Shown here: piece after piece, positions 1 to 7,319 of the stretch
How the letters are laid out: each line of letters begins with the position of its first letter
Numbering within the stretch: position 1 is the first letter of the stretch
NCBI GenBank assembly: GCA_964426415.1
Contig: CAYRQM010000036.1
Span: 1 to 19,319 of the forward strand
Source: UBA3792 sp964426415
Lineage (GTDB): Bacteria; Bacillota; Clostridia; Christensenellales; CAG-138
Direction: 5' to 3'
DNA length: 19,319 nucleotides
Made by a program: the position numbers and the translations under genes
The notes under the pieces: model-generated
Database searches by the model: none
What the model was told of the DNA's origin: nothing
Seen by the model: the letters and a program-made list of their open reading frames with translations, nothing else

Positions 1-46
1 GCAAAATAAAAGAATTGACCGAAGCATTGTATCAATGCTTCGGTCA
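1..46 (-). terminator. Intrinsic terminator of ssrA (tmRNA)
   Basis: A perfect 14-bp stem (16-29 paired with 33-46, loop 30-32) is followed, reading the minus strand, by the T-rich tail ATTCTTTTATTTTGC. It lies 5 nt beyond the 3' CCA of the tmRNA, so it is a convincing Rho-independent terminator for ssrA and any secG-smpB-ssrA transcript. Confidence 0.9.
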
Positions 47-51
47 GGTTG

Positions 52-408
52 TGGTGGAGGCGAGGGGAGTCGAACCCCTGTCCGAAAATCTGTCAGCAGG
101 ACTTTCTTCGAGCGCAGTCGTTGTTTTGGGATTCCCCTCCCCATGCTCCCAACGACAGGATCATGGCTTCGGTAGCTTCATAAAGTCCGACCTGCGGCAA
201 AGCTTACGCAGGCTCGTTCCCTACCCTAATGACGCCCGATTCCGCAGCGGTAAGTTTCTGTGGGCGGACGCGCAACTGCGTTATGCAGCTGCGAGCTGTG
301 TGTGATTGTTGTCAGTTAATTTAGACAAGTTTCCCGTTTTTAACGAAGCACGGGGCTTCGGCTCGCTGATCCCCCCTCCATGATCCCCGTCGAAACCATT
401 TCGCCCCC
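52..408 (-). ncRNA. ssrA: tmRNA (transfer-messenger RNA)
   Basis: tmRNA acts with SmpB to rescue stalled ribosomes and add a degradation tag to the unfinished protein. The minus strand shows the one-piece form. The 5' end GGGGGCG (from 408) pairs with CGCCTCC just before the discriminator A and encoded CCA (ending at 52), giving a 7-bp acceptor stem with one G-T pair. Also visible are the conserved 5' segment ATGGTTTCGACGGGG and the T-arm GGTTCGACTCCCC. A tag frame ends at TAA (281-283) and encodes DNNHTQLAAA; the LAAA end fits a protease degron. The 5' end is only 18 nt past the smpB stop and no -10 element is visible there, so I infer processing from an smpB-ssrA transcript. Length 357 nt is normal. 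I infer GAC (311-313) as resume codon by aligning the upstream TAACT with clostridial tmRNAs from memory. Confidence 0.95.
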
Positions 409-426
409 ATGGTGTGGTGCTGCCGA

Positions 427-897
427 CTATCGTCGGTAGTCTTCTTTGATTTTGCGATCCATCTCGCGGGATGCATCGCGTTCTGAGGCGCTTGCCCGTT
501 TGTCGTAAAGCTTTTTGCCCTTTGCCACTGCCAGCTCAATCTTGACCTTGCCGTCCTTGAAATAGGCGGACAGCGGGATCAGGCTGAACCCGTCGGCTTG
601 GGACAGCGCCCCAAGCTTTGCGATCTCGCGCTTGTGCGCAAGAAGCTTTCTGGTGCGGAACGGGTCGTGGTTGTAGATGTTGCCCTGCTCATACGGACTG
701 ATGTGCATCCCAATCAAAAACAGTTCCCCGTTCTTGACCTGTGCATAGCTGTCCTTCATTTGCAGCGCGCCTTTGCGGATGGATTTGACCTCCGTCCCCT
801 GCAGCGCAATCCCGCACTCATAGGTGTCCTCGATGAAATAGTCGTGACGCGCCTTGCGATTGACCGCCGCGGTCTTGATTCCCTTATGAATCGGCAT
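427..897 (-). CDS. smpB: SsrA-binding protein SmpB
   Basis: SmpB is the small RNA-binding partner of tmRNA: it delivers alanyl-tmRNA to stalled ribosomes and its C-terminal tail reads the empty mRNA channel. The 156-residue product has the family's usual length. It shows the typical N-terminal basic segment with KARHDYFIEDTYECGIAL, then GTEVKSIRKG, an EQGNIYNHDP-like segment, and a highly charged C-terminal tail that ends EDYRR, as expected for the part that becomes helical in the decoding centre. The ATG has AAGGGAG upstream in the right place. The gene lies between secG (86 nt upstream) and ssrA (18 nt downstream), the classic smpB-ssrA pairing. I see no anomaly in the protein. Identification is by recognition of the family sequence. 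Confidence 0.96.
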   Translation of the reverse strand: MPIHKGIKTAAVNRKARHDYFIEDTYECGIALQGTEVKSIRKGALQMKDSYAQVKNGELFLIGMHISPYEQGNIYNHDPFRTRKLLAHKREIAKLGALSQADGFSLIPLSAYFKDGKVKIELAVAKGKKLYDKRASASERDASREMDRKIKEDYRR

Positions 898-920
898 GTT
901 GCGTCACTCCCTTCCGAATG

Positions 921-945
921 AAAACGGTGCACCCAAGGATGCACC
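921..945 (-). terminator. Weak hairpin between secG and smpB (possible attenuator)
   Basis: On the minus strand GGTGCA (945-940) and TGCACC (931-926) flank an 8-nt loop, followed by GTTTTC. A 6-bp stem with only four Ts is weak for a terminator. It may reduce read-through from secG into smpB or simply stabilise the secG mRNA end. No other promoter for smpB is obvious, so full termination here is unlikely. Confidence 0.35.
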
Positions 946-983
946 ATTTGACTTGACCTGTTCGAATCGTTCGTGTGCCGCGA

Positions 984-1253
984 TCAGACGTTGCTGAGGG
1001 TGACGCCCGCGAAGCGATTGAGGAACAACAGTGCAATCGCGCATACCGCGAATGCAATCGCCAAAATCACGGTGATCTTTTGAAGCTTTGCTTCTTTGCT
1101 TGCCGCTTTGCCGCGGCTCGAGAACGTTTGCGTCTCGCTGCCATACGCGGCGCCCAGTCCGGCCGACTTCGACTTCTGAACCAGCACGACGACGCACAGC
1201 AAAACCGCAACCAGCATCAGCAGACCAATGATAATCCACATCAATGTTTCCAT
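984..1253 (-). CDS. secG: Preprotein translocase subunit SecG
   Basis: SecG is the small, non-essential subunit of the SecYEG channel that aids SecA-driven export. The 89-residue product has the expected architecture: a hydrophobic helix at about residues 5-26 (start METLMWIIIGLLML), a polar cytosolic loop carrying VQKSKSAGLGAAYGS, and a second hydrophobic helix at about 59-80. The motif QKSKSAGLGAA, with Gly/Ala-rich spacing after the first helix, is characteristic of the family (usual form QxxKGGGLGxxFG; the central Gly residues are partly changed to SAG). The start ATG has TTGGAGGAA about 9 nt upstream. It is the first gene of a short set with smpB and ssrA and has its own extended -10 promoter at 1289-1317. 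rnr, which commonly sits between secG and smpB in Firmicutes, is absent. Confidence 0.93.
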   Translation of the reverse strand: METLMWIIIGLLMLVAVLLCVVVLVQKSKSAGLGAAYGSETQTFSSRGKAASKEAKLQKITVILAIAFAVCAIALLFLNRFAGVTLSNV

Positions 1254-1288
1254 CTAAAAAAATTCCTCCAAAACAATCTGCGGAGTTG

Positions 1289-1317
1289 ATTATACCATGG
1301 CTCTTTCAGAAATGCAA
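1289..1317 (-). promoter_or_regulatory. Sigma-A promoter of secG
   Basis: Reading the minus strand: -35 TTGCAT (1317-1312), 17-bp spacer, then TGG directly before -10 TATAAT (1294-1289), i.e. an extended -10. The secG start codon is about 36 nt downstream of the -10, leaving room for its GGAGG site. Confidence 0.8.
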
Positions 1318-1410
1318 GCAAAATCATCCGTGATTTCTTCCCGATTTCTTGATTTTATGTCGCTTTCGTCGAAAGCAGTCCCCCGCTCCCTGTAAACGGG
1401 GCGGTTTCGG

Positions 1411-1440
1411 TTGACAACAAACGCGATTTCATACTATAAT
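1411..1440 (+). promoter_or_regulatory. Consensus sigma-A promoter of the purine permease
   Basis: Perfect -35 TTGACA (1411-1416) and perfect -10 TATAAT (1435-1440) with an 18-bp spacer. Transcription should begin near 1447. This also rules out the in-frame TTG at 1411 as a start codon for the permease, because it is the -35 element itself. Confidence 0.9.
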
Positions 1441-1453
1441 TCTCTTATCCCGT

Positions 1454-1483
1454 TCTGTCGCGCCGTGCGCACAGAGCATTTTT
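1454..1483 (+). promoter_or_regulatory. Leader hairpin plus T-run, possible attenuator
   Basis: Within the roughly 69-nt leader, TCTGT-C-GCGC (1454-1463) pairs with GCGCACAGA (1467-1475) around a 3-nt loop with one bulged C, followed shortly by TTTTT (1479-1483). It resembles a transcription attenuator or a 5' stabilising hairpin. I do not recognise a known purine, xanthine or preQ1 riboswitch core here. Confidence 0.35.
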
Positions 1484-1515
1484 CAGTTAGCAGATACAAA
1501 GGGGGGCAAAAGAGT

Positions 1516-2949
1516 ATGGGCAAAAAGTTCGGTTCTAAGGACGCGCTGTTTCGCTTAGATGGCATCCCGCCTGCCGGAGACGCCTTATCGCTTGCGCTGC
1601 AGCATGTGGTCGCGCTGATCGTCGGGTGCGTGACGCCCGCCATCATTGTGGCAAACGCCGCGGGTCTGTCGCAACCCGATCGCGTCATTCTCATCCAAGC
1701 GGCGCTCACCGTTTCTGCGATCTCCACGCTGGTGCAGCTCTTCCCCATCCGTTCCAAATGGCTGCGCTTCGGTTCGGGGCTGCCCGTCATTATGGGCATC
1801 AGCTTTGCCTATGTGCCCAGTATGCAGGCCATTGCGGGGCAAAGCGGCGGCATTGGCATGATCGCGGGCGCCATGCTCGTCGGCGGCGCTGTTGCGCTGA
1901 TCATCGGCTTCTTTGTCAAGTACATCCGCAAGCTGTTCCCGCCGCTGATTACCGGGACGGTGGTCTTTACCATCGGGCTGTCCCTGTACCCCACCGCCAT
2001 CAACTATATGGCAGGCGGTTCTGCCAACACCTACGACTTGGTGGTCGGCGTCAAAGGGCTCACCCAAGCGTTGGTTTACGGCTCGTGGCAGAATTGGGCG
2101 ATTGCCATCTTCACGCTGGTCGTGGTGGTGATTCTCAACAACTTTGGCAAGGGCATTTGCAAGCTGGCGTCCATCCTCATCGGCATGGCGGCGGGCTATG
2201 TGGTCGCCGTCTGCTTCGGCATGGTGGATTTCTCCGAAATTGCAAGCGCGGGATGGTTCGCGCTGCCGCAGCCGCTGCACTTCGGCATTTCCTTTGATCC
2301 TGCCGCCTGTATCACGATGGGGCTTTTGTTTGCCATCAACGCCATCCAAGCCATTGGCGACTTTACCGCCACCACCGCTGGCGGATTGGGGCGCGAGCCG
2401 ACCAACGCCGAGCTGCAGGGCGGCATCGTCTGTTACGGCGCCATGAACATGCTGGGCGCGCTGTGCTGCGGGCTGCCCACCGCCACCTATTCGCAAAACG
2501 TCGGCATCGTTTCCACCACAAAGGTGGTCAATCGTGTGGTAATCGCGCTTGCCGCCGTGCTGATTCTTTTGGCAGGACTGGTTCCCAAGTTCTCCGCCAT
2601 CCTCACCACGATTCCCCAATGCGTGCTGGGCGGCGCCACCATCACGGTGTTTTCGAGCATCGCCATGACGGGCATGAAGCTCTTGACCGGCGACGGGCTG
2701 ACCTCGCGCAGCTCCGCCATCGTCGGACTGTCCGCCGCGCTGGGCGTCGGGGTGGCGCAGGCGTCCGAAGCCATTTCGATGCTGCCCGACTCCGTCTCCA
2801 CCATCCTTGGCAAGTCCCCCGTCGTGCTGGCGACGCTGGTGGCGGTCGTTCTCAATCTGATCCTCCCAAAGGAAAAGAAACCCGAAGCGAACGCCTCCGC
2901 ATTGACGGAAGCGGCAAAGCCTATCGAGCCGCCCGTTTCGCATTCCTAA
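1516..2949 (+). CDS. NCS2-family purine (xanthine-type) permease
   Basis: An inner-membrane nucleobase:proton symporter of the NCS2 (nucleobase-ascorbate transporter) family, 477 residues and almost wholly hydrophobic, consistent with about 14 membrane segments. Recognisable family features are the first-helix LQH (His30), the segment GLPVIMGISFAYVPS (89-103), AIGDFTATT in the eighth-helix region (279-287) and the signature QNVGIVSTTK (327-336), whose Gln-Asn favours purines (xanthine, urate) over uracil. Compared with E. coli XanQ as I remember it, the eighth-helix Glu appears as Gln278 and the ninth-helix Asp as Tyr307. The start is ATG at 1516, preceded by AAAGGGGGG; the longer frame from 1411 overlaps the promoter. 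The C-terminal tail after about 455 is hydrophilic. It is monocistronic, between its own promoter and a terminator. The substrate is inferred only. Confidence 0.9.
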   Translation: MGKKFGSKDALFRLDGIPPAGDALSLALQHVVALIVGCVTPAIIVANAAGLSQPDRVILIQAALTVSAISTLVQLFPIRSKWLRFGSGLPVIMGISFAYVPSMQAIAGQSGGIGMIAGAMLVGGAVALIIGFFVKYIRKLFPPLITGTVVFTIGLSLYPTAINYMAGGSANTYDLVVGVKGLTQALVYGSWQNWAIAIFTLVVVVILNNFGKGICKLASILIGMAAGYVVAVCFGMVDFSEIASAGWFALPQPLHFGISFDPAACITMGLLFAINAIQAIGDFTATTAGGLGREPTNAELQGGIVCYGAMNMLGALCCGLPTATYSQNVGIVSTTKVVNRVVIALAAVLILLAGLVPKFSAILTTIPQCVLGGATITVFSSIAMTGMKLLTGDGLTSRSSAIVGLSAALGVGVAQASEAISMLPDSVSTILGKSPVVLATLVAVVLNLILPKEKKPEANASALTEAAKPIEPPVSHS

Positions 2950-2967
2950 CCAAACGCCATACAAAAA

Positions 2968-2998
2968 CGCCCGTCGCTTTGACGGGCGCTTTGCTTTG
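2968..2998 (+). terminator. Bidirectional intrinsic terminator between converging genes
   Basis: CGCCCGTC (2968-2975) and GACGGGCG (2981-2988) form an 8-bp stem with loop GCTTT. Reading plus, CTTTGCTTTG follows; reading minus, TTTTTG follows. It therefore serves the permease on one side and the 3' end of gpmI (stop at 3004) on the other, and is the only terminator visible for the long minus-strand cluster. Confidence 0.85.
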
Positions 2999-3003
2999 TG
3001 CGA

Positions 3004-4545
3004 TTATGAATTTAGGAGGGACTTGCCCGTCATTTCGGGCGGAATGGGAAGCCCCATCAGCGTCAACAGCGTCGGCGCCAAGTCGGACAGCCTGCCGCCG
3101 CTGCGCAGCGTGGCGTCCTTAAGGCTGTCGTCCACCAGCACGCACGGGACGGGCAGTGTGGTATGGGCGGTGAACGGTGCGTTTTGCGCCTCGTCCCACA
3201 TCAGCTCACAGTTGCCGTGATCCGCCGTGATGATGGCGCGTCCGCCTTGCTTTTGGATGGCGTCCACCACCGTCTTGAGGCAGGCGTCCACCGCATGAAC
3301 GGCCTTGACTGCCGCGTCCATGACGCCTGTATGCCCCACCATGTCGGGGTTGGCGAAGTTGAGAATCATCACGTCGTACTTACCGCTTTCGATGCGCGCT
3401 TTGGCTTCTGCCGCCACTTGATAAGCGCTCATTTCGGGCTGCAGGTCGTAGGTTGCGACCTTGGGCGACGGGATGAGGCAGCGATCCTCGTTGTCGTTGG
3501 GCGCTTCTGCGCCACCGTTGAAGAAGAACGTCACATGGGCGTATTTCTCGGTCTCCGCAATGCGCAGCTGCGTCTTGCCGCAGGCGGCAAGGTACGCGCC
3601 CAAGGTGTTGGCAAGCGAATCGGGCTTGAACGCGATGTGCACGCGCCCCTCAAACGCCTTGTCGTACTGCGTCATGGTGACGTAGTACAGCGGGAAAAAT
3701 GACTTGCGCGGGAATCCGTCGAAGTCCTCGAAGATGTAGGCGCGGGTGATTTCACGCGCACGGTCGGGACGGAAGTTGAAGAAGATGACGCTGTCGTTTG
3801 CGCCGATGGTCGCCACGGGCTTGCCGTTTTCTACGATGACGGTGGGCTGCACAAATTCGTCCGTTTCGCCCTTGTCATAGCTTTGCTGCATCGCCATGGG
3901 GCCGCAGCAGGCAGTGCGCCCTTCGCCGTAGGTGAGCGCCGCGTAGGCGCGGGAGACGCGCTCGAAGCGGTTGTCCCGATCCATGGCGTAGTAGCGTCCC
4001 ATCACGGTGGCAATCTTGCCGCAGCCGATCTCCTTGAGCTTGGCGTCTAACTGCTCCAGATAGCCCTTTCCGCTGGAGGGCGGCACGTCGCGGCCGTCCA
4101 TGAAGCAGTGGATGTAGACCTTCTTGAGCCCGTTGTTCTTGGCAAGCTCCACCAGTGCATACAGGTGCTCCAGATGGCTGTGTACGCCGCCGTCGGAGCA
4201 AAGCCCCATCAGATGCAGCGCGGAATCATGCTGCTTGCAGTTTTGCACGGCGCCCAAGAACGCGGGATTTGGGAAGAAATCGCCGTCTTGAATGGACTTG
4301 GTGATGCGGGTCAGCTCTTGATAGACGATGCGGCCAGCGCCGATGTTGGTATGACCCACCTCGGAATTGCCCATCTGTCCGTCGGGAAGCCCCACGTCCA
4401 AGCCGCTGGCGGCAACCAGCGTGTGCGGATACTGATCCCACAGCGCCATGAAGTTCTTTGCGCCGTCGGTCAACACCGCGTTGTATTGTTTGTCTGTCCG
4501 ATAGCCGAAGCCATCTAAGATGATGAGTGCAGTAATGGGGCGCAT
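3004..4545 (-). CDS. gpmI: 2,3-bisphosphoglycerate-independent phosphoglycerate mutase
   Basis: This enzyme interconverts 3-phosphoglycerate and 2-phosphoglycerate through a phosphoserine intermediate, using two Mn ions. The 513-residue length is typical. Visible motifs are the metal-binding LIILDGFGYR (Asp11), the nucleophile region DGQMGNSEVGHTNIGAGR with Ser61, the substrate residues in VHSHLEHL (122-124) and MDGRD (150-153), FNFRPDRAREIT, and the C-terminal metal ligands in NPDMVGHTG and ITADHGN. All key parts of the alkaline-phosphatase-superfamily core are intact. Its ATG overlaps the stop of tpiA by one base (TGATG), which suggests translational coupling. It is the last gene of the pgk-tpiA-gpmI group, and the bidirectional terminator follows. 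eno, often the next gene in such clusters, is absent. Confidence 0.97.
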   Translation of the reverse strand: MRPITALIILDGFGYRTDKQYNAVLTDGAKNFMALWDQYPHTLVAASGLDVGLPDGQMGNSEVGHTNIGAGRIVYQELTRITKSIQDGDFFPNPAFLGAVQNCKQHDSALHLMGLCSDGGVHSHLEHLYALVELAKNNGLKKVYIHCFMDGRDVPPSSGKGYLEQLDAKLKEIGCGKIATVMGRYYAMDRDNRFERVSRAYAALTYGEGRTACCGPMAMQQSYDKGETDEFVQPTVIVENGKPVATIGANDSVIFFNFRPDRAREITRAYIFEDFDGFPRKSFFPLYYVTMTQYDKAFEGRVHIAFKPDSLANTLGAYLAACGKTQLRIAETEKYAHVTFFFNGGAEAPNDNEDRCLIPSPKVATYDLQPEMSAYQVAAEAKARIESGKYDVMILNFANPDMVGHTGVMDAAVKAVHAVDACLKTVVDAIQKQGGRAIITADHGNCELMWDEAQNAPFTAHTTLPVPCVLVDDSLKDATLRSGGRLSDLAPTLLTLMGLPIPPEMTGKSLLNS

Positions 4546-5291
4546 CAGAAATGAACCACCTTTGAGAAATCGTCCGCCTTGAGGCTGGCGCCGCCGATCA
4601 GACCGCCGTCGATTTCGGGCATTGCCATCAGCTCGGAAGCGTTCTTGGGATTCATGCTGCCGCCGTATTGGATGCGCACCTTGTTGGCGGTTTCGTTGCC
4701 AAACACGCCTGCCACCGCCTTACGAATGACGGAGATTGTGGCGTTGGCGTCTTCTTTGGTGGCGGTCTTGCCCGTGCCGATTGCCCAAATGGGCTCATAG
4801 GCAATCACCAGCGAAGCCACCTGCTCGTTGGAAAAGCCCTTGAGAGCAGCAACCGTCTGCACGGTGACCACCGCGTCGGTGACGCCGTCTTCCCGCTGCG
4901 CAAGGGATTCGCCCACGCAGATGATCGGGGTGATGCCCGCTTCCAACGCGGCTTTCGCCCGTGCGTTGACCGTTTCGTCGGTCTCGCCAAAGTATTGTCT
5001 GCGCTCGCTGTGCCCTACGATGGCAAATTCGACGCCGCGTGCCTTGAGCATCTTGGCAGAGATTTCGCCCGTAAACGCGCCCTTCTCCGCCCAGTGGATG
5101 TTCTGTGCGCCCAGCTTGATATTGGTGCCTTTCAAAAGGGATGCGACGGTGCAAAGATCGACGTACGGCGGACATACCACCACGTCGCACTTGGCGTCTG
5201 CCACCATCGGAATCAGCGCGGCGACCAGCTCTTTCGCCTCATCGGGCGTCATGTTCATTTTCCAGTTTCCTGCAATGATAGGTTTTCTCAT
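4545..5291 (-). CDS. tpiA: Triosephosphate isomerase
   Basis: Catalyses dihydroxyacetone phosphate to glyceraldehyde 3-phosphate in glycolysis and gluconeogenesis; a cytosolic homodimeric TIM barrel. The 248-residue length is standard. The catalytic residues are all present: Lys11 in GNWKMN, His94 in VGHSERR, and Glu166 in AYEPIWAIGTGK, which also contains the mobile loop 6. The phosphate-binding end IQYGGSMNPKN and the GGASLK motif near the C-terminus are intact. The start ATG is preceded by GAAAGAGG, 15 nt after the pgk stop. The gene's stop overlaps the gpmI start by one base. Nothing odd is seen. Confidence 0.98.
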   Translation of the reverse strand: MRKPIIAGNWKMNMTPDEAKELVAALIPMVADAKCDVVVCPPYVDLCTVASLLKGTNIKLGAQNIHWAEKGAFTGEISAKMLKARGVEFAIVGHSERRQYFGETDETVNARAKAALEAGITPIICVGESLAQREDGVTDAVVTVQTVAALKGFSNEQVASLVIAYEPIWAIGTGKTATKEDANATISVIRKAVAGVFGNETANKVRIQYGGSMNPKNASELMAMPEIDGGLIGGASLKADDFSKVVHF

Positions 5292-5306
5292 ATTTGTGCC
5301 TCTTTC

Positions 5307-6494
5307 TTATTTGTCGTTCAAAACCGCAACGCCCGGCAGGGTCTTGCCTTCGAGGAATTCGAGGGACGCGCCGCCGCCCGTGGAGATGTGGGTCATCTTG
5401 TCGGCATAGCCCAGCTTCTTGACTGCGGACGCGGAATCGCCGCCGCCGATGATGGTCGTGCCGCTGCACTCGGCGCACGCTTCGGCAATCTTCTTGGTGC
5501 CCTCTGCGAATGCGGGGAATTCAAATACGCCCATCGGCCCGTTCCAAATGACCGTCTTTGCCTTGAGAATGGTTTCACGGAACAGCGCAACGGACTGTTC
5601 GCCAATGTCCAAGCCCTGCCAGCCTGCGGGGATTTGGTTGCTGGGCACGGTCTTGTGCGCGGCGTCCGCCGCAAATTCCTTCGCCACCACGGTATCGACG
5701 GGCAGCAGCAGCGCAACGCCGCGTTCCTTCGCCTCTGCCATGAGCGACTTGGCAAGCTCGATGCTGTTCTCGTCCAACAGGGAATCACCGATTTCATAGC
5801 CCTGCGCCTTGAAGAAGGTGTATGCCATGCCGCCGCCGATGATCAGGCTGTCGCACTTGGACAGCAGGTTCTTGATGACGCCAATCTTGTCTGCGACCTT
5901 GGCGCCGCCCAGAATCGCCACGAACGGGCGAACGGGATGCTCCAACGCCGCGCCCATGATGCTGAGCTCCTTGCCGATGAGGAAGCCTGCAACGGCGGGA
6001 ATGTAGGAAGCAACGCCGACGGTGGAAGCGTGGGCGCGATGCACCGTGCCGAACGCGTCGGACACGAAGATGTCCGCAAGCGACGCCAGCTGCTTGGCGA
6101 ACGCGGGATCGTTTGCTTCTTCTTCTTTGCAGAAGCGGGTGTTCTCCAGCAGGACGATTTCGTCCTCCTTCATGTCGGCAACCGCTGCCTTTGCGCTCTC
6201 GCCCACGGTGTCCTCCGCGAACCAAATGCGGGTGTCGGGCAGCAGCTCGGCAAGCCGCGCACCAACGGGCGCCAAGGAGTATTTGAGATTGACCTGTCCT
6301 TTGGGTCTGCCAAGGTGGGAGCAAAGGATGACCTTTGCCTTGTGATCGAGCAGGTAGCGAATCGTGGGCAGTGCCGCGACGATGCGCTTGTCGTCGGAAA
6401 CGGTGCCGTCTTCGGCGATGGGTACGTTAAAGTCAACACGGACAAGCACTTTCTTGCCGGTTACGTTGATGTCTTCTACTGTCATTTTTGCCAT
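5307..6494 (-). CDS. pgk: Phosphoglycerate kinase
   Basis: Transfers the acyl phosphate of 1,3-bisphosphoglycerate to ADP, the first ATP-yielding step of glycolysis; a cytosolic monomer with two domains. The 395-residue product begins MAKMTVEDI and has VLVRVDFNVP (17-25), SHLGRPKG (59-66), the 3-phosphoglycerate-binding basic residues, and VHRAHAST. In the C-terminal nucleotide domain it has GGAKVADKIGVI, the IIGGGDSA motif and THISTGGGASLEFLEGK. The ATG at 6494 has AAAGGA about 10 nt upstream; an ATG three codons later is possible but has no better ribosome site. It follows the EutP-like gene by 51 nt without a visible terminator or a good promoter, so co-transcription with the ruv-eut genes is possible. 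gap, normally the gene before pgk, is not in the window. Confidence 0.97.
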   Translation of the reverse strand: MAKMTVEDINVTGKKVLVRVDFNVPIAEDGTVSDDKRIVAALPTIRYLLDHKAKVILCSHLGRPKGQVNLKYSLAPVGARLAELLPDTRIWFAEDTVGESAKAAVADMKEDEIVLLENTRFCKEEEANDPAFAKQLASLADIFVSDAFGTVHRAHASTVGVASYIPAVAGFLIGKELSIMGAALEHPVRPFVAILGGAKVADKIGVIKNLLSKCDSLIIGGGMAYTFFKAQGYEIGDSLLDENSIELAKSLMAEAKERGVALLLPVDTVVAKEFAADAAHKTVPSNQIPAGWQGLDIGEQSVALFRETILKAKTVIWNGPMGVFEFPAFAEGTKKIAEACAECSGTTIIGGGDSASAVKKLGYADKMTHISTGGGASLEFLEGKTLPGVAVLNDK

Positions 6495-6545
6495 ATGAGT
6501 TGATTTCCTTTCGTGAAATGGTTTATCTGAAACGGATTTCCCGCA

Positions 6546-6977
6546 TCATGCGTTGAGATAGTCGCGCAGCGTTTCGATGCCCTCCCCCGTCTTGCTGCTG
6601 ATGCGAAAGATGGGGTGTGCGCCCGACATGCGCAGATTGTCCTCCGCGTCGTCGAGCTGTCGCGCGCTTTCCGCCAAGTCGATCTTGGTGACCGCGCCAA
6701 TCACGGGACGCCCGAAGATGCCCGCGATCAAAGGCGGAATGGAGATTTGCGCGTCGGTGCAGTCCAGAAGGAGCAGCACGCAGTCGCAGTCCATCGCGGT
6801 GACGGTGAGCGCCTTAAAAAACGGCTTGCGCTCTAAGTATTCGCCCGGCGTGTCCATCATGCTGCCGATTGCCTCGATGGCTTGGGTCTTGTGGTACGTC
6901 GTGGGCTGCTGCGCCAGCGTTTCCGCCAAGGTTGTCTTGCCGCATCCGCTTTTGCCAATCATCAGCGTGCGCTTCAT
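6546..6977 (-). CDS. EutP/PduV-family small GTPase-like protein
   Basis: A 143-residue P-loop protein of the EutP/PduV family, small Ras-like NTPases encoded in ethanolamine and propanediol microcompartment operons. PduV is reported to associate with microcompartments and to affect their placement. Visible elements are the P-loop GKSGCGKTT (8-16), the switch II DTPGEY (42-47), the base-specificity motif TKID (97-100, in place of NKxD) and SSKTGEG (127-133). I choose the ATG at 6977 because it overlaps the stop of the EutS-like gene in an ATGA junction and begins MKRTLMIGKSG as the family does; the longer frame from a GTG at 6995 has no ribosome site. It is coupled to eutS but there is no other visible eut or pdu gene. 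The family call is firm; the cellular role here is unknown. Confidence 0.88.
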   Translation of the reverse strand: MKRTLMIGKSGCGKTTLAETLAQQPTTYHKTQAIEAIGSMMDTPGEYLERKPFFKALTVTAMDCDCVLLLLDCTDAQISIPPLIAGIFGRPVIGAVTKIDLAESARQLDDAEDNLRMSGAHPIFRISSKTGEGIETLRDYLNA

Positions 6978-7318
6978 GAGCGGCTGATGGCGCACGGCGC
7001 AAACTGCATCGTGGCGTTCAACACGGAAATGACTTCCCGCACAGACGCCTCCACCGCCGCGGTGGAACCGGTGATGACCAGCGAACCGGAGAAGCGATCG
7101 ACGAAGACGATTTGGACGTTCGCCGCCTTCACCGCCACGTCCGCGCCGATGATGGCGCCCTCGCTTGGCGTGATGGTCATGATGCCCAATGCGCCCGACA
7201 CGTCCCCCACAACGCCCAGCTTGCGGTACAGCGATGGATCGGGATTGGGAATCACATGGGCGATGGTCACCTGCTTGCCCGGAACGTATTCTTGAATGAT
7301 GCGCTGTTTGTCGTCCAT
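6974..7318 (-). CDS. EutS/PduU-type bacterial microcompartment shell protein
   Basis: A 114-residue, single BMC-domain shell protein of the circularly permuted EutS/PduU class, which forms hexamers in microcompartment facets. It begins MDDKQRIIQEYVPGKQVT, followed by IAHVI and GVVGDVSGALGIMTITPSE, then DVAVKAANVQIVFVDRFSGS and LVITGSTAAVEASV, a close match along its full length to EutS as I know it. The DRFSG and GIMT..P segments are diagnostic. The ATG at 7318 starts 1 nt after the stop of the MBL-fold gene; the longer frame upstream reads through that gene out of frame and is not used. Its stop overlaps the EutP-like start. In known loci this protein comes with other shell proteins and enzymes; none is visible here. 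Confidence 0.93.
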   Translation of the reverse strand: MDDKQRIIQEYVPGKQVTIAHVIPNPDPSLYRKLGVVGDVSGALGIMTITPSEGAIIGADVAVKAANVQIVFVDRFSGSLVITGSTAAVEASVREVISVLNATMQFAPCAISRS

Positions 7319-7319
7319 A

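Noticed and set aside
15..305. Plus-strand open frame of 96 codons at the left edge
   Set aside because: It is antisense to the tmRNA and its terminator.
409..480. Separate promoter for ssrA inside the end of smpB
   Set aside because: I looked for a -10 element just upstream of position 408 on the minus strand and found none; processing from the smpB transcript is simpler.
1585..2964. Minus-strand open frame of 459 codons opposite the permease
   Set aside because: Low-complexity His/Gly/Asp/Arg-rich shadow of a hydrophobic membrane protein gene; no ribosome site.
4668..6503. Plus-strand open frame of 611 codons opposite tpiA and pgk
   Set aside because: Shadow of the two glycolytic genes, which are intact and unmistakable on the minus strand; no recognisable protein features.
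6495..6545. Promoter or terminator between the EutP-like gene and pgk
   Set aside because: Only weak AT-rich hexamers and a 4-bp stem are seen; not enough to call either, although an internal promoter remains possible.
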